DNA from: Caldilineaceae bacterium
GTDB taxonomy: Bacteria > Chloroflexota > Anaerolineae > Caldilineales > Caldilineaceae
Direction of reading: 5' to 3'
Length of the DNA: 64,000 bases
NCBI GenBank assembly: GCA_022823185.1
Contig: JAJDXQ010000020.1
Coordinates: 1 to 64,000 of the forward strand
Position numbers and translations under genes: made by a program. The notes beneath the pieces were generated by a model. That model ran no database searches. It was not told the origin of the DNA and worked only from the letters and a program-made list of their open reading frames with translations. Below, piece after piece: positions 55,085 through 63,890 of the stretch. Position 1 is the stretch's first letter. Each line of letters opens with the position of its first letter.

Positions 55085-58045
55085 TCAGAGCAGGTCGGCC
55101 AGCAGTGAAACCGGTGAATGGGACTGTACGCCCGTGAAGTGCTTGATCTGTTGCCGGCAGGAGAACCCGGGGCTGACAAGCGCCTCATTCTCCTTCAAGT
55201 TGCGCGCGGCCGGCAGCAGGCGCCGCTCGCCGATCAGCCTGGAGACGTCGTAATGCTCATAGCCGAACAGCCCGGCCAGCCCACAACAGCCGCTGTCCAA
55301 AAGCGTCAGTTCGCACTCCGGCACCGCGGAAAGAAGCTGCTGCAACGGCTGCATGCCCACCAACGCTTTCTGGTGGCAATGGCCGTGAATCAACACTCTG
55401 GCCGGACCCGGCTTCGTGCGCGGCATGCGCGGTCCGGCCCACTCTTCAACCAGCTGGCAGGCTGCGGCCACCTTGCCTGCCTCCACCTGGGCTGTCCCCC
55501 GCAGCAAGCGCGGATGGTCGTCCTGCACCGCCGAGTAGCAACTGGGTTCACAGAAAAGGATCGGCAGCCCCGCCTCGGCAAGCGGCAGGAGCGCGGACGT
55601 CGCGGCCGCGGCCTGCCGCGCCGCGTCATCAAGAAAACCTTTTGAAATCAGCGGCCGTCCGCAGCAGACCTCAGGCGCGACCGTCACTTTTGCGCCGCAA
55701 CTCTCCAGAACGGTGACGGCATCCGCCAACTGATCGGGTTCATAGTAGTTGTTGAATGTGTCCGCGAAGAGCGCGACATCGGCCACAGGGAAATCGGCCA
55801 CCGAAGAGGAGCCGCCGTCTCTTGCTTTGCGTATCTTCCGCGTGAACGGTCGCCCGCTGAATGCGGGCAAAGGGCGGCGTCGATCCAGCCCAAACAGCAT
55901 TTCATTCAGCCGCCGCACCGGGGCGGCCGCGGCCAGCCAGTTCGAAAACGGGGCCAACCGGCTGCCCCAGCGCGCAATCCGGTCGGTCTGCGCCAGCGCC
56001 CGGTCGCGCAAGGGGGCGCCCTGCCGCGCATGGTACTGGTGGAGAAACTCGCTTTTCAGCCGGGCCATGTCCACTCCGGTGGGACATTCCCGCTTGCAGG
56101 CCTTGCACTCCAGGCACAAGTCCAGGACCGGCAGCAGCTCCTCGTCGCCGAAACCGGTCGCTTCCAGCCCTCCTGTCAGCGCCAGGCGCAGCGCATTGGC
56201 GCGCCCGCGCGTGCTGTCAATTTCATTGCGTGTGGCCATATAGGAGGGGCACATTGTGCCGGTGAGCGTCTTCCGGCACGCGCCCACGCCGCTGCACTGT
56301 TCTGCGGCCCGCAGCAGCCCCCCGAAGTCAGAGAAATCAAACGCCGTCGCGTGCTCTTCCTCCTTACTGACCGTTCCTCCCTGATCCGCTTCGGGCTGTC
56401 CTGCGCCGTCAGCAGGAACCCCCGATCCATCGTTCGCGTCGACAAGCGTCCCGTATCGCAGGTTTGCGGTCAAGGCGGGGGCATGGACGATCTTGCCCGG
56501 ATTCAGCAGGTTCTCCGGGTCGAAGGCCGCTTTCACCTCGCAAAACGCGTGATAGAGCGCCGGACCGAACATTCTTTCCTGAAACGGCGCTCTCACCAGT
56601 CCATCGCCGTGCTCGCCCGAGAGCGCGCCGCCGTACTCCAACACCAGGTCCGCCACCTCGTCGGCGATCGCCTCGAAACGCTTTACGCCCTCCACACGCT
56701 TCAAGTTGATGACCGGGCGTATGTGCAACAGCCCGACCGACGCGTGCGCATAGAACCCGGCCTCTGTGTCGTGCTTGGCGAGGATTCTCTGAAAGTTTCC
56801 GATGTAGTCGTGCAGATGCTGCGGCGGCACGGCAGTGTCTTCGACAAAGGAGATTGCCTTCGCGTCTCCGGTCTGCGACATCGTGAGCCCCAGCGCGGCC
56901 CGGCGCAGTTCCCAGATGCGAGCCTGCTCCTCAGCCTCCAGCGCCCGGTAGATGTAATTGCCTAACCCGCGGCCTGCCAAGTCCCGTTCCAGGCTGTCGA
57001 TCCTGTCTCTCAGCTCCCCATTTGATTTTCCGATGAACTCCACCAACAGCACCGCGCCGGGATCGCCGTAAATGAATGCGCGCAGCGGCGCGAACTCGAT
57101 GCGGCCGCGCGTCTTGTCCAGCATGAAGCGATCGACCAGCTCGACCGCGGACGGACCGTGCTCAAGGATTACGGGCGTCGCGGCCATCGCCTCCAGAACG
57201 TCGTCGAACTGCACGCTGCACAGAACGCGTGAACCGGGCAGCGGCGCCAGCCGCATTGTGGCCGCCACGGTCAGCCCAAGCGTGCCTTCGGAGCCAACCA
57301 GGATGCGGGCCAGGTTGAAGGTCTCTTCCTTGTCGGGCACAAATTCGTCCAGGTTGTACCCCCCGACACGCCGCTGAATGCGGGGATACCGCCGCCTGAT
57401 TTCGTCTTTCAGCTCACGGCCCAATCGATGCACTGTGCGATAGGCCCCGCCCTCCAGGTCTTGCCGCGCCAGCTTGTCCTGCAATCCGTCCGCCGACAGC
57501 GGGCCAAAGGCGGCGCTGCTGCCGTCCGCGAGGACCACCTCGAGCGACTCGACGTAATCGATTGTTTTGCCGTAGATGATCGAACGGGTGCCTGCGGAGT
57601 TGTTGGCGATCATTCCGCCAATCGTGGCCCGGTTGGATGTGGAGAGATCGAGGGGAAGATGCAGGCCGTGAGGCTTGAGCTGCGCGTTCAGCTCATCGAG
57701 GACGAGCCCCGGTTCGACCGTGACCCTCGCGGCGGCAACGTCGAGGTCAAGCACGCGATTCATGTAGCGCGAAAAGTCCAGCGACAGACCGGCGCCAATC
57801 GCCTGCCCGGCCTGCGAGGTCCCGCCCCCGCGCGCGGTGATCGAGGCGCCGTATTGCCGGCAAAGCCGCACGACCTGCGCAACATCATCGCGGCTGCGCG
57901 GCCTGACGACGCCCAGGGGGATGATCTGGTAGACGCTGGCGTCGGTGGCGTGCATCGCCCGGCTGGCGCCGTCGAAACGCGCGTCGCCAGCCAGCGTCTC
58001 CCGCAAATCGCGGGCAAGTCCCTGAACGTCAACTTCGCTCGCGAT
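55085..58045 (-). CDS. FAD-linked oxidase / 4Fe-4S / CCG-domain oxidoreductase (GlcD-GlpC-type fusion)
   Basis: A large cytoplasmic oxidoreductase of about 985 residues that probably oxidises a 2-hydroxyacid (D-lactate or glycolate type). In order: PCMH-type FAD-binding domain (SITARGGGTSQAGQ, STSNRATIGGMIANNSAGTRS), FAD oxidase C-terminal domain (GEHGDGLVRAPF), two ferredoxin-like motifs (CSGVGACRK...CPSY and CLECKACKRECPTG, about residue 645) and two CCG-type domains (EVCCGRPLIS, DSGCCGLAG). The only standard start is TTG at 58006. AGGAGA at 58051-58056 sits upstream of an ATC at 58045 whose frame adds conserved-looking residues, so a non-standard start is possible. Confidence 0.9.
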   Translation of the reverse strand: MASEVDVQGLARDLRETLAGDARFDGASRAMHATDASVYQIIPLGVVRPRSRDDVAQVVRLCRQYGASITARGGGTSQAGQAIGAGLSLDFSRYMNRVLDLDVAAARVTVEPGLVLDELNAQLKPHGLHLPLDLSTSNRATIGGMIANNSAGTRSIIYGKTIDYVESLEVVLADGSSAAFGPLSADGLQDKLARQDLEGGAYRTVHRLGRELKDEIRRRYPRIQRRVGGYNLDEFVPDKEETFNLARILVGSEGTLGLTVAATMRLAPLPGSRVLCSVQFDDVLEAMAATPVILEHGPSAVELVDRFMLDKTRGRIEFAPLRAFIYGDPGAVLLVEFIGKSNGELRDRIDSLERDLAGRGLGNYIYRALEAEEQARIWELRRAALGLTMSQTGDAKAISFVEDTAVPPQHLHDYIGNFQRILAKHDTEAGFYAHASVGLLHIRPVINLKRVEGVKRFEAIADEVADLVLEYGGALSGEHGDGLVRAPFQERMFGPALYHAFCEVKAAFDPENLLNPGKIVHAPALTANLRYGTLVDANDGSGVPADGAGQPEADQGGTVSKEEEHATAFDFSDFGGLLRAAEQCSGVGACRKTLTGTMCPSYMATRNEIDSTRGRANALRLALTGGLEATGFGDEELLPVLDLCLECKACKRECPTGVDMARLKSEFLHQYHARQGAPLRDRALAQTDRIARWGSRLAPFSNWLAAAAPVRRLNEMLFGLDRRRPLPAFSGRPFTRKIRKARDGGSSSVADFPVADVALFADTFNNYYEPDQLADAVTVLESCGAKVTVAPEVCCGRPLISKGFLDDAARQAAAATSALLPLAEAGLPILFCEPSCYSAVQDDHPRLLRGTAQVEAGKVAAACQLVEEWAGPRMPRTKPGPARVLIHGHCHQKALVGMQPLQQLLSAVPECELTLLDSGCCGLAGLFGYEHYDVSRLIGERRLLPAARNLKENEALVSPGFSCRQQIKHFTGVQSHSPVSLLADLL

Positions 58046-58084
58046 CGTTATCTCCTGACGGGCTTGGGTTCAGCAGAGGAAGGG

Positions 58085-59257
58085 TCACCGGACCTTTGCC
58101 AGGAAGGCCAGGGCTTCGCTGACTCCCCCGCTCACATGCGGCACTTCGCACGCGGCCAGCCCCATTTCGACGCCGCATAGCGTGCCGGCCAGCATCAGAT
58201 CGTTCAGATCACCCAGATGCCCGATCCGGAAGACCTTTCCCTTTATCTGGCCGAGACCGGTTCCCAGCGACATGTCGAACCGTTCCAGGATTACCTGCCG
58301 CAGGACGTCGGAATTGAAGCCTGCCGGCATCACCACCGCGGTCAGCGCCTGCGAATAGGCTTTGGGGTCGCGGCAGTACACCTCCAAACCCCAACCGCGG
58401 ACAGCGCGCCTTGTCGCCTCGGCCAGCCGCTTATGGCGAGCGAATACATTGTCCAACCCTTCTTCGTGCAAAAGCGACAGCGCCTCGTCCAAACCAAATA
58501 ACAGGTTGGTGGCGGGGGTATAGGGAAAAAAGCCGCTCAGGTTGAATTCAAGGATCTGAGTCCAATCCCAGTAGGAACAGGGCAGCCCCGCGGTCTTCTT
58601 CGCGGCCAGCGCTTTGGGGCTGGCCGCGTTGAATCCGAGGCCAGGCGGCGTCATCAGACCTTTCTGCGAACCGGCGATGGTCACATCCACGCCCCACGCT
58701 TCATGCCGGTATTCCATCGCGCCCAATGAGGAGATCACGTCTACCATCAGGAGCGCGTCATGGCCGGTACGTTCGAGCGCCGCCCGCGCGCCCTTTATGT
58801 CGTTGACAACGCCGGTCGAAGTCTCATTGTGTACGATGGCCAGCGCCCGGATCTCCCGGCCCCGGTCCTCCGCCAGCCGGTTCTCAAGCGCGGACAGATC
58901 GACCGGGCAGCGCCAATCGCCTTGCAGCTCCTCCACAGTCAGGCCCACGCCGGCTGCCACTCTCTGCCAGTTTGTGGAAAACTGCCCATTTGAACCGAAC
59001 AGCACGCGGTCGCCAGGGGAAAGCGTGTTCACCAGCGCCGCCTCCCATGCACCGCTGCCAGATGAGGGATATATGATCACCGGACCCCCGGTCTGGAAGA
59101 CCGGCTGCAGGCGTTCCAGGATACGTTGAGCCAGCCTTGCGCTGTCAGGGCCCCGGTGGTCCATCGCGGGGCGAGAGAGGGCCTGTCTGACGCGCTCGGG
59201 CAGGTTGGTCGGGCCGGGTATCTGCAGGAAATGCCGTCCGGGCTTTGCTTTGGTCAT
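58085..59257 (-). CDS. Alanine/serine-glyoxylate-type aminotransferase (class V)
   Basis: This 390-residue PLP enzyme of the AGT/SGAT family moves an amino group to glyoxylate. The sequence opens FLQIPGPTNLPERV, has HRGPDS, the PLP lysine in VTIAGSQKGLMTPPG (about K196) and FRIGHLGDL near the end. Start: ATG at 59257 with AGAAGGAAA upstream; an earlier ATG at 59287 is less likely. It lies 26 bases after the SelA-like gene and 39 bases before the FAD/Fe-S oxidoreductase, which suggests glyoxylate or glycolate metabolism. Confidence 0.9.
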   Translation of the reverse strand: MTKAKPGRHFLQIPGPTNLPERVRQALSRPAMDHRGPDSARLAQRILERLQPVFQTGGPVIIYPSSGSGAWEAALVNTLSPGDRVLFGSNGQFSTNWQRVAAGVGLTVEELQGDWRCPVDLSALENRLAEDRGREIRALAIVHNETSTGVVNDIKGARAALERTGHDALLMVDVISSLGAMEYRHEAWGVDVTIAGSQKGLMTPPGLGFNAASPKALAAKKTAGLPCSYWDWTQILEFNLSGFFPYTPATNLLFGLDEALSLLHEEGLDNVFARHKRLAEATRRAVRGWGLEVYCRDPKAYSQALTAVVMPAGFNSDVLRQVILERFDMSLGTGLGQIKGKVFRIGHLGDLNDLMLAGTLCGVEMGLAACEVPHVSGGVSEALAFLAKVR

Positions 59258-59283
59258 GGCGCCTTTCCTTCTATTCGGCTCTG

Positions 59284-60411
59284 TCAAGCCAGCTCTTCCC
59301 GCAGCCGCCGCAGCACGATCTCAGTTTCGCCTTCGCCCAGCGTATGGACGGCAATGTGCAGGCTGCCGGTATCAGACCGGCAGAAGATTGCCGGCGAACC
59401 GTTCTGCAGCGCCTCGCTGACCTGTTCAGCGGTCCGTCCCCTGGCCTGTTCATCCCAACTGACATCCAGCCGCATCCAGGGACCTTCCCCGTCCTGCTCC
59501 CACATATTTCTGGCGCTTACACCGGGAATCCCTGCCAAGCCGTCGGCAATCTGCGCAATACGCTCCGACTGGAGCTGCAGCCGCTGTTCGTGATCAGTGT
59601 CCAACCAGTGGCGAAGCGCCATCGTGGTGCCAATCACCTCCTGGCGGTCGACCTTGTAGCCGCGGCCGATACTGTTGTTGCCCGTCTCGAAGCCGGTAAA
59701 CCCGTTGAGCCGCGCCTTGCTCACATACTCGCCATTGCCGCAAAGAATGCCGGTCGAGTTTCCTGAGCCAAGGTACTTGCCGCCAAAGCAGACCAGGTCG
59801 GCGCCGCTGGTCGCGACGCGCCGCATTCGCTCCAGCGGGTATATCTCGGCGGCCGCGTCTACCAGGACGGGAAGGCCGGCCGCGTGCGCGATTTCGATGG
59901 CGTCTGGCAGCGAAACCGTATTCGGGAAGCGTTCACCTGCCGCGAAATACAGAATGCCCACTGTTTGCGGCCCGATCGCGTCCCGCAGCTGCTGGGGGGT
60001 GCAGCTGTCATCGTCTCCGACCTCAACCAGCTTGCCGCCCGGAACCGTGACGCTGCGATCGTAGCGGTAACGGGTCGGCTTCTGAATGAGAAACTCGTCT
60101 CTCATTCCGGTCGTGTCAGGCAACTGGCGAATTCGTTCCGGGTCATTTCCGGCCAGGATCCCCGCCGCCCCCTGCACCAGCGCAGCATAGCATCCCGACG
60201 TAACCAGCCCGCCTTCAGTCCCCAGCATTTCGGCGATCGCCTTGCCCGCGCCGTCAAACACGTCGTCCATCCGCGTATAGGCCGTGTTGGACGACTCCAT
60301 CGCCGCGCGCACTTCAGGCGAGAGCACAGATCCGCCCAGGATGGTCATGTGGCCGCCGGCATTGATAATGGTCTTGATGCCGAGGGTCTCGTAGATGTCA
60401 GTGGTGGACAT
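59284..60411 (-). CDS. SelA-like PLP-dependent lyase or aminotransferase
   Basis: The 375-residue product belongs to the SelA-like / D-glucosaminate-6-phosphate ammonia-lyase (DgaE-like) group of fold-type I PLP enzymes. The start reads YETLGIKTIINAGGHMT, with GLVTSGCYAAL (phosphate cup), PVLVDAAAEIYP (aspartate to the pyridine nitrogen) and a probable PLP lysine in CFGGKYLGSG (about K210). ATG at 60411 has GGAGG nine bases upstream. Genomic context with a sugar-acid dehydratase supports a role in amino- or sugar-acid catabolism. True selenocysteine synthase is unlikely with no selB or tRNA-Sec nearby. Confidence 0.82.
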   Translation of the reverse strand: MSTTDIYETLGIKTIINAGGHMTILGGSVLSPEVRAAMESSNTAYTRMDDVFDGAGKAIAEMLGTEGGLVTSGCYAALVQGAAGILAGNDPERIRQLPDTTGMRDEFLIQKPTRYRYDRSVTVPGGKLVEVGDDDSCTPQQLRDAIGPQTVGILYFAAGERFPNTVSLPDAIEIAHAAGLPVLVDAAAEIYPLERMRRVATSGADLVCFGGKYLGSGNSTGILCGNGEYVSKARLNGFTGFETGNNSIGRGYKVDRQEVIGTTMALRHWLDTDHEQRLQLQSERIAQIADGLAGIPGVSARNMWEQDGEGPWMRLDVSWDEQARGRTAEQVSEALQNGSPAIFCRSDTGSLHIAVHTLGEGETEIVLRRLREELA

Positions 60412-60430
60412 GAGTTGGCGCCTCCTTGGC

Positions 60431-61621
60431 TCAGTTAAAGAAATCCTTATCATCCGCCTCCAGGTAGTTGCTGGCTGCGGTCTTGTTCAAGCTGACACCG
60501 AGACCGGGCCGGTCCCAGACAGTGATGTAGCTGTTCTCGACGATTGGGTCGGGCAGGCCGTCGACAATATCATACCACCATTCGGGGCGACCGACCGGGT
60601 ACTCGAACGCGATGTAGTTGCGGGGCATTGCCGCGGCTGCCTGGACGAGCGCGGCCAGCCCGATCAGGCCGTCCCCCGTGCCATGGGGAGCCATCAGAAT
60701 CCCGTGAAGATCGGCGTACTCGGCCACCCATTTCAGTTCCGCAATGCCCCCGATGTCGGCCGGGTCCGGCCCGATGATGTTGACGGCCTGCATCTCGAAG
60801 AGCGGCTTGAAGTGCTGGCGGAGGTAGATCTGTTCCCCTGTATGGATCGGCGTCGAGGTGCTGCGCGTCAGTTCGCGGTAGAGCTCCGCGAGCACATACG
60901 GCGTGTAGTCGCCGGTGATGGTATCCTCCAGCCACATGATGTGCAGCCCCTCCACCGCTTTCGCCAAACGGATGGCGTCCGGTACAGTCCAGCCGGGTCC
61001 ACAGTCAAGAGCCAGGCCGACGCTGTCACCGAGGGCATCCTTCATCGCCTCGACGCAGGCGACGACATGCTTCAAGCCCTTCTCCGTGAGCAGGCCGCGC
61101 TCCGTCTGATGGTGAACGTCGAGACGCTCCCCGTAGTAGAAGTCCTCTACCTGGTTTGGCATGCGGCTGTGGAAGCCGATGCCCTGTTTTATGATGGCGA
61201 AGCCCTCGCTGGATTCCGCCATGCGGGCCATATTCTCCGCATAGTGTTCGGGCTCCTGGCCCGCCATGGGGAACCGCCGCGCCCCGTTGTAGACGAGTAC
61301 CTTGTCGCGGACTTTTCCTCCAAGCAGTTTGTAGACCGGCACTCCCGCGGCCTGCCCGGCGATGTCCCACAGGGCCATTTCGATTGCGCTGACCGCGCTG
61401 CCCCAGGGTTTGAAGCTCCCCAGCCGGCGAATGCGCAACATGACCCGTTCCACATCGGTCGGGTCCTGACCCAGAATGAAGTCGCGATAGAAGAGGACAT
61501 GGGGCTTGAGATACGATTTGAAGTGCTCGGCCTGTCCGTAGCCCTCGATGCCGGCATCGGTTGTGATGCGAACAACAGGACTGCCCCCCAGAATCGCGCA
61601 CTTGAGGTCGGTGATCCGCAT
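60431..61621 (-). CDS. Mandelate racemase/muconate-lactonising (enolase superfamily) dehydratase
   Basis: A 396-residue enolase-superfamily enzyme, first gene of the catabolic operon. Magnesium ligands are visible in GLALDCGPG (Asp near 204), MWLEDTI (Glu near 228) and HTGEQIY (Glu near 260). A catalytic histidine is likely in LMAPHGTGDG. Members dehydrate sugar acids to 2-keto-3-deoxy acids; the substrate cannot be read from sequence alone. ATG at 61621 has GGAGG six bases upstream. The stop is 19 bases from the next gene. Confidence 0.88.
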   Translation of the reverse strand: MRITDLKCAILGGSPVVRITTDAGIEGYGQAEHFKSYLKPHVLFYRDFILGQDPTDVERVMLRIRRLGSFKPWGSAVSAIEMALWDIAGQAAGVPVYKLLGGKVRDKVLVYNGARRFPMAGQEPEHYAENMARMAESSEGFAIIKQGIGFHSRMPNQVEDFYYGERLDVHHQTERGLLTEKGLKHVVACVEAMKDALGDSVGLALDCGPGWTVPDAIRLAKAVEGLHIMWLEDTITGDYTPYVLAELYRELTRSTSTPIHTGEQIYLRQHFKPLFEMQAVNIIGPDPADIGGIAELKWVAEYADLHGILMAPHGTGDGLIGLAALVQAAAAMPRNYIAFEYPVGRPEWWYDIVDGLPDPIVENSYITVWDRPGLGVSLNKTAASNYLEADDKDFFN

Positions 61622-61830
61622 TGAGAGCCTCCGCAATGAAAAGTGATTCCTGGAAACCGGGAGGTATGCGCCCAGCCTCACATGGATTTTCGACGGGACC
61701 GGTCGTCAGGTCTTTTCCGTCGCCCGCGCCGACCGTTGCCTTAGCCAATAGGACCAACCGATGTTTGACGGGCGGACACTTCAAGATTGTACTGCGTTTT
61801 GATGATGAGTGCCACAACGCGACCTGGATT

Positions 61831-61920
61831 TTGTCTGAACGGGGATTTGGGACGGGGATTTTGTCTGAACGGGGATTTGGGACACAGATTCTGTCTGAAC
61901 GGGGATTTGGGGGGATTCAA
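61831..61920 (+). repeat. Three-unit 30-bp tandem repeat
   Basis: Units starting at 61831, 61861 and 61891 share ttgtctgaacggggatttgg (the third begins ctg). The period is exactly 30 bases and is followed by a G-rich tail (ggggggattcaagggattag). It is non-coding; the three units are nearly identical, which points to recent duplication. Confidence 0.85.
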
Positions 61921-62115
61921 GGGATTAGGGGGATGGGTTGTTGTCAGGACGGTGGTTTAGTGGGATTGGGACGGGGATGCGCCGAGAGGCCCTCTGCTTG
62001 CGATTCAACTTTCTGAAGCCGATTTTCACTTATTCGCGCTTTGCTTAAGTCGCGATTGAAAAGGTACCGGCCTACGGATTCAGTGCCTATGGCTTGCACC
62101 CGCTCCATTTCTATA

Positions 62116-62145
62116 TTGGCAATAGAACAAATGGTCTGATATAAT
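62116..62145 (+). promoter_or_regulatory. Strong candidate promoter (TTGGCA-18-TATAAT)
   Basis: TTGGCA (62116-62121) and TATAAT (62140-62145) with an 18-base spacer and an extended TG one base before the -10. Transcription would begin near 62152, over 500 bases ahead of the FAH-family gene, so it may drive a non-coding RNA or a long leader. Confidence 0.6.
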
Positions 62146-62293
62146 GCTTTACAGGGGGCGGGCAGGCTGGCAGTTCGGCGCAGGGAGGGACATTGCAGAC
62201 GTGATTCTGTGATTCAGTTCCTGGCTTCGTTCGCGAGGTAGCTGCCGGCCCTTCGCCAATCGGTCATCTCCAGGCCGGCGCGGCGGAGCATCA

Positions 62294-62331
62294 TGCGTGT
62301 GCGCCATCCTCCCTCGAATGGCGCACACGCA
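62294..62331 (+). other. 14-bp hairpin downstream of the 62.1-kb promoter
   Basis: tgcgtgtgcgccat (62294-62307) pairs perfectly with atggcgcacacgca (62318-62331) around a 10-base loop. There is no T-run after it, so it is not a canonical terminator. It is a candidate for RNA structure in a leader or small RNA. Confidence 0.5.
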
Positions 62332-62496
62332 GGCCCGGGAAGACGAAAGAGACTCTCACTGAATCTGTCTCAAGCCGGCTAGCGATGTATTGCCCGCTTG
62401 CTGGCCGGACTGTTTCCAGCGCCGACCCTGAGTCGCCCGTTGCCGGCCGCCTCTGAATCATGAATGCGGTCCGCCTGAGACCAGACGAAACCGCAA

Positions 62497-62525
62497 TTCT
62501 CCAGCATTGCCCATTCTGGTACAAT
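62497..62525 (+). promoter_or_regulatory. Candidate proximal promoter of the FAH-family gene
   Basis: TTCTCC (62497-62502), 17 bases, then TACAAT (62520-62525) preceded by TGG (extended -10). This gives a leader of about 150 bases. Confidence 0.4.
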
Positions 62526-62682
62526 AGGCCCGGCGCGACCTGGCGCTACGACAGTTGCTGCCATGGCATCTTTGGGCAGACCACCGACTCAACGCAACTT
62601 TCCTGCCGGCTCTTTCCTGTTGTCAGCCCCGAGCCGGCGGGCGTCTCAACAACCAACGGAAGTATCAGAGAGGAAAACCACA

Positions 62683-63525
62683 ATGCGACTTCTGCTTTTC
62701 GACGACTACAAACTGGGTGTTTGGCGCGGCGACCAGGTTCTGGACGTGTCCGCCGCGGTCGCAGACAGCGATCATCACACTCCGCAGGAGATGATGGAGA
62801 TGCTGATCCGCGATTGGGCCGACGTCGAACCCCGCATCCAGGATGCGGCCGCATCAGCCACCGGCGTCTCTCTGGACGATGTCACGTGCCGGCCGCCCAT
62901 CCCCAGGCCGGGGCAGCTGGTCTGTCTTGCCGGCAACTACCTGGAACCCGCTAAGCCGGAGCGGGGCCTGTTCAACGCCTTCCTCAAGTCGCCCAACGCC
63001 GCGCTAGGCCACGGCGGGACCGTCGTGCTGCCCGGGGCCGAGGCGACCGTCTTTCACTTCGAGCCGGAGCTGGCCATCGTAATCGGCAAAGCGGCCAGCT
63101 ATCTCGCTGCCGAGGACGCGATGGACCATGTTTTCGGCTATACCCAGTTTATCGATGTCTCCGCCAGAGGACTGCCGGGCGGATTCTTCCTGGGAAAGTC
63201 GTGGCATACTTTCGCGCCTCTGGGACCTGTCCTGGTCACTCGCGATGAAGTCTCGGACGCCAACGACCTCAACGTCCGCCTCTGGGTCAATGACGAAAAG
63301 CGCCACGACATTTCCACCAGCGACATGGACCGACACATCCCCGAACTGCTGGCTGAGGTGACCAACGTGCTGCCTCTGCAGCCCGGTGACGTCGTTGCCA
63401 CCGGCACCCACCATTTCGGACTGGAACCTGTCCAGGACGGGGATACTGTCAGGCTTGAGATCGAGGAGCTCGGCCCGCCGCTCGTCGTGCATTGCTCGGA
63501 TCCGTCAGGACGCTCCTGGGATTGA
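62683..63525 (+). CDS. Fumarylacetoacetate hydrolase-family protein
   Basis: FAH-family enzymes hydrolyse or decarboxylate diketo acids, including 2,4-diketo-3-deoxy sugar acids. The 280-residue product has an N-terminal cap (MRLLLFDDYKLGVW) and the catalytic domain with metal-binding FHFEPELAIVIGK (Glu-x-Glu, about 126-128) and GYTQFIDVSARG. ATG at 62683 has GAGAGG upstream. It diverges from the sugar-acid operon and is likely a later step of the same pathway. It is followed by an intrinsic terminator. Confidence 0.9.
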   Translation: MRLLLFDDYKLGVWRGDQVLDVSAAVADSDHHTPQEMMEMLIRDWADVEPRIQDAAASATGVSLDDVTCRPPIPRPGQLVCLAGNYLEPAKPERGLFNAFLKSPNAALGHGGTVVLPGAEATVFHFEPELAIVIGKAASYLAAEDAMDHVFGYTQFIDVSARGLPGGFFLGKSWHTFAPLGPVLVTRDEVSDANDLNVRLWVNDEKRHDISTSDMDRHIPELLAEVTNVLPLQPGDVVATGTHHFGLEPVQDGDTVRLEIEELGPPLVVHCSDPSGRSWD

Positions 63526-63586
63526 TGACCGAGACGTGATTGGCTGACGCGTGCTCCTTATTTTTTGGCCCCGAATTTACCACATC

Positions 63587-63619
63587 AGGCGCCCTGGTTT
63601 ATTAGAAGGGCGCCTTTTT
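63587..63619 (+). terminator. Intrinsic terminator of the FAH-family gene
   Basis: A 9-bp perfect stem (aggcgccct 63587-63595, agggcgcct 63607-63615) with an 11-base loop is followed directly by a T-run. Confidence 0.9.
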
Positions 63620-63700
63620 CATTGGTGGGCAGTCCCTCAGCGAATCCGCCTTTCCGACGTGATAAGGGGAAGGTCGGTAGAAAGGCAGGCGGAAACTGGT

Positions 63701-63836
63701 TTGAGTGTTCATGAGTGTTCGTGAGCGTTTGTGAGTGTTCGTGAGTGTTCGTGAGTGTTCGTGAGTGTTCGTGAGTGTTCGTGAGCGTTTGCGAGTGTTT
63801 ACGAGTGTTTGTGAGCGTTGCATGAGCGTTTGCGAG
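63701..63836 (+). repeat. 10-bp tandem repeat, array 2
   Basis: About thirteen units of consensus gtgagtgttc, varying to gtgagcgttt and acgagtgttt, repeat with an exact 10-base period, apart from a one-base slip near 63821. On the opposite strand the units match array 1 near 9256-9312; both include gcatgagcgtttgcgag. No unit-length open frame is likely to be a protein: period 10 shifts the frame each unit, giving a 30-base coding period at most. Confidence 0.9.
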
Positions 63837-63867
63837 AGATCCGTATGTGACTGGGGGTGGAAGAGGG

Positions 63868-63890
63868 CGGGGATCCGCGAAGGGACGCGA
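63868..63890 (-). repeat. Dispersed intergenic repeat, copy C (inverted)
   Basis: gatccgcgaagggacgcgag is the reverse complement of the core of copies A (9005-9037) and B (24730-24764). It sits about 30 bases beyond tandem array 2. Confidence 0.65.

Larger units (their letters stand above)
61622..62682. other. Divergent intergenic region of the catabolic locus
   Basis: About 1 kb between the divergent enolase-superfamily and FAH-family genes, without a convincing gene. It contains a 30-bp-period repeat, two candidate promoters and a 14-bp hairpin, listed separately. Confidence 0.6.

Noticed and set aside
59284..60411. Selenocysteine synthase SelA
   Set aside because: No SelB or tRNA-Sec is seen, and the neighbours are catabolic. 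The sequence fits the wider SelA-like PLP group better.
63701..63836. Tandem array considered as a CRISPR
   Set aside because: Units are 10 bases with no spacers and there are no cas genes.
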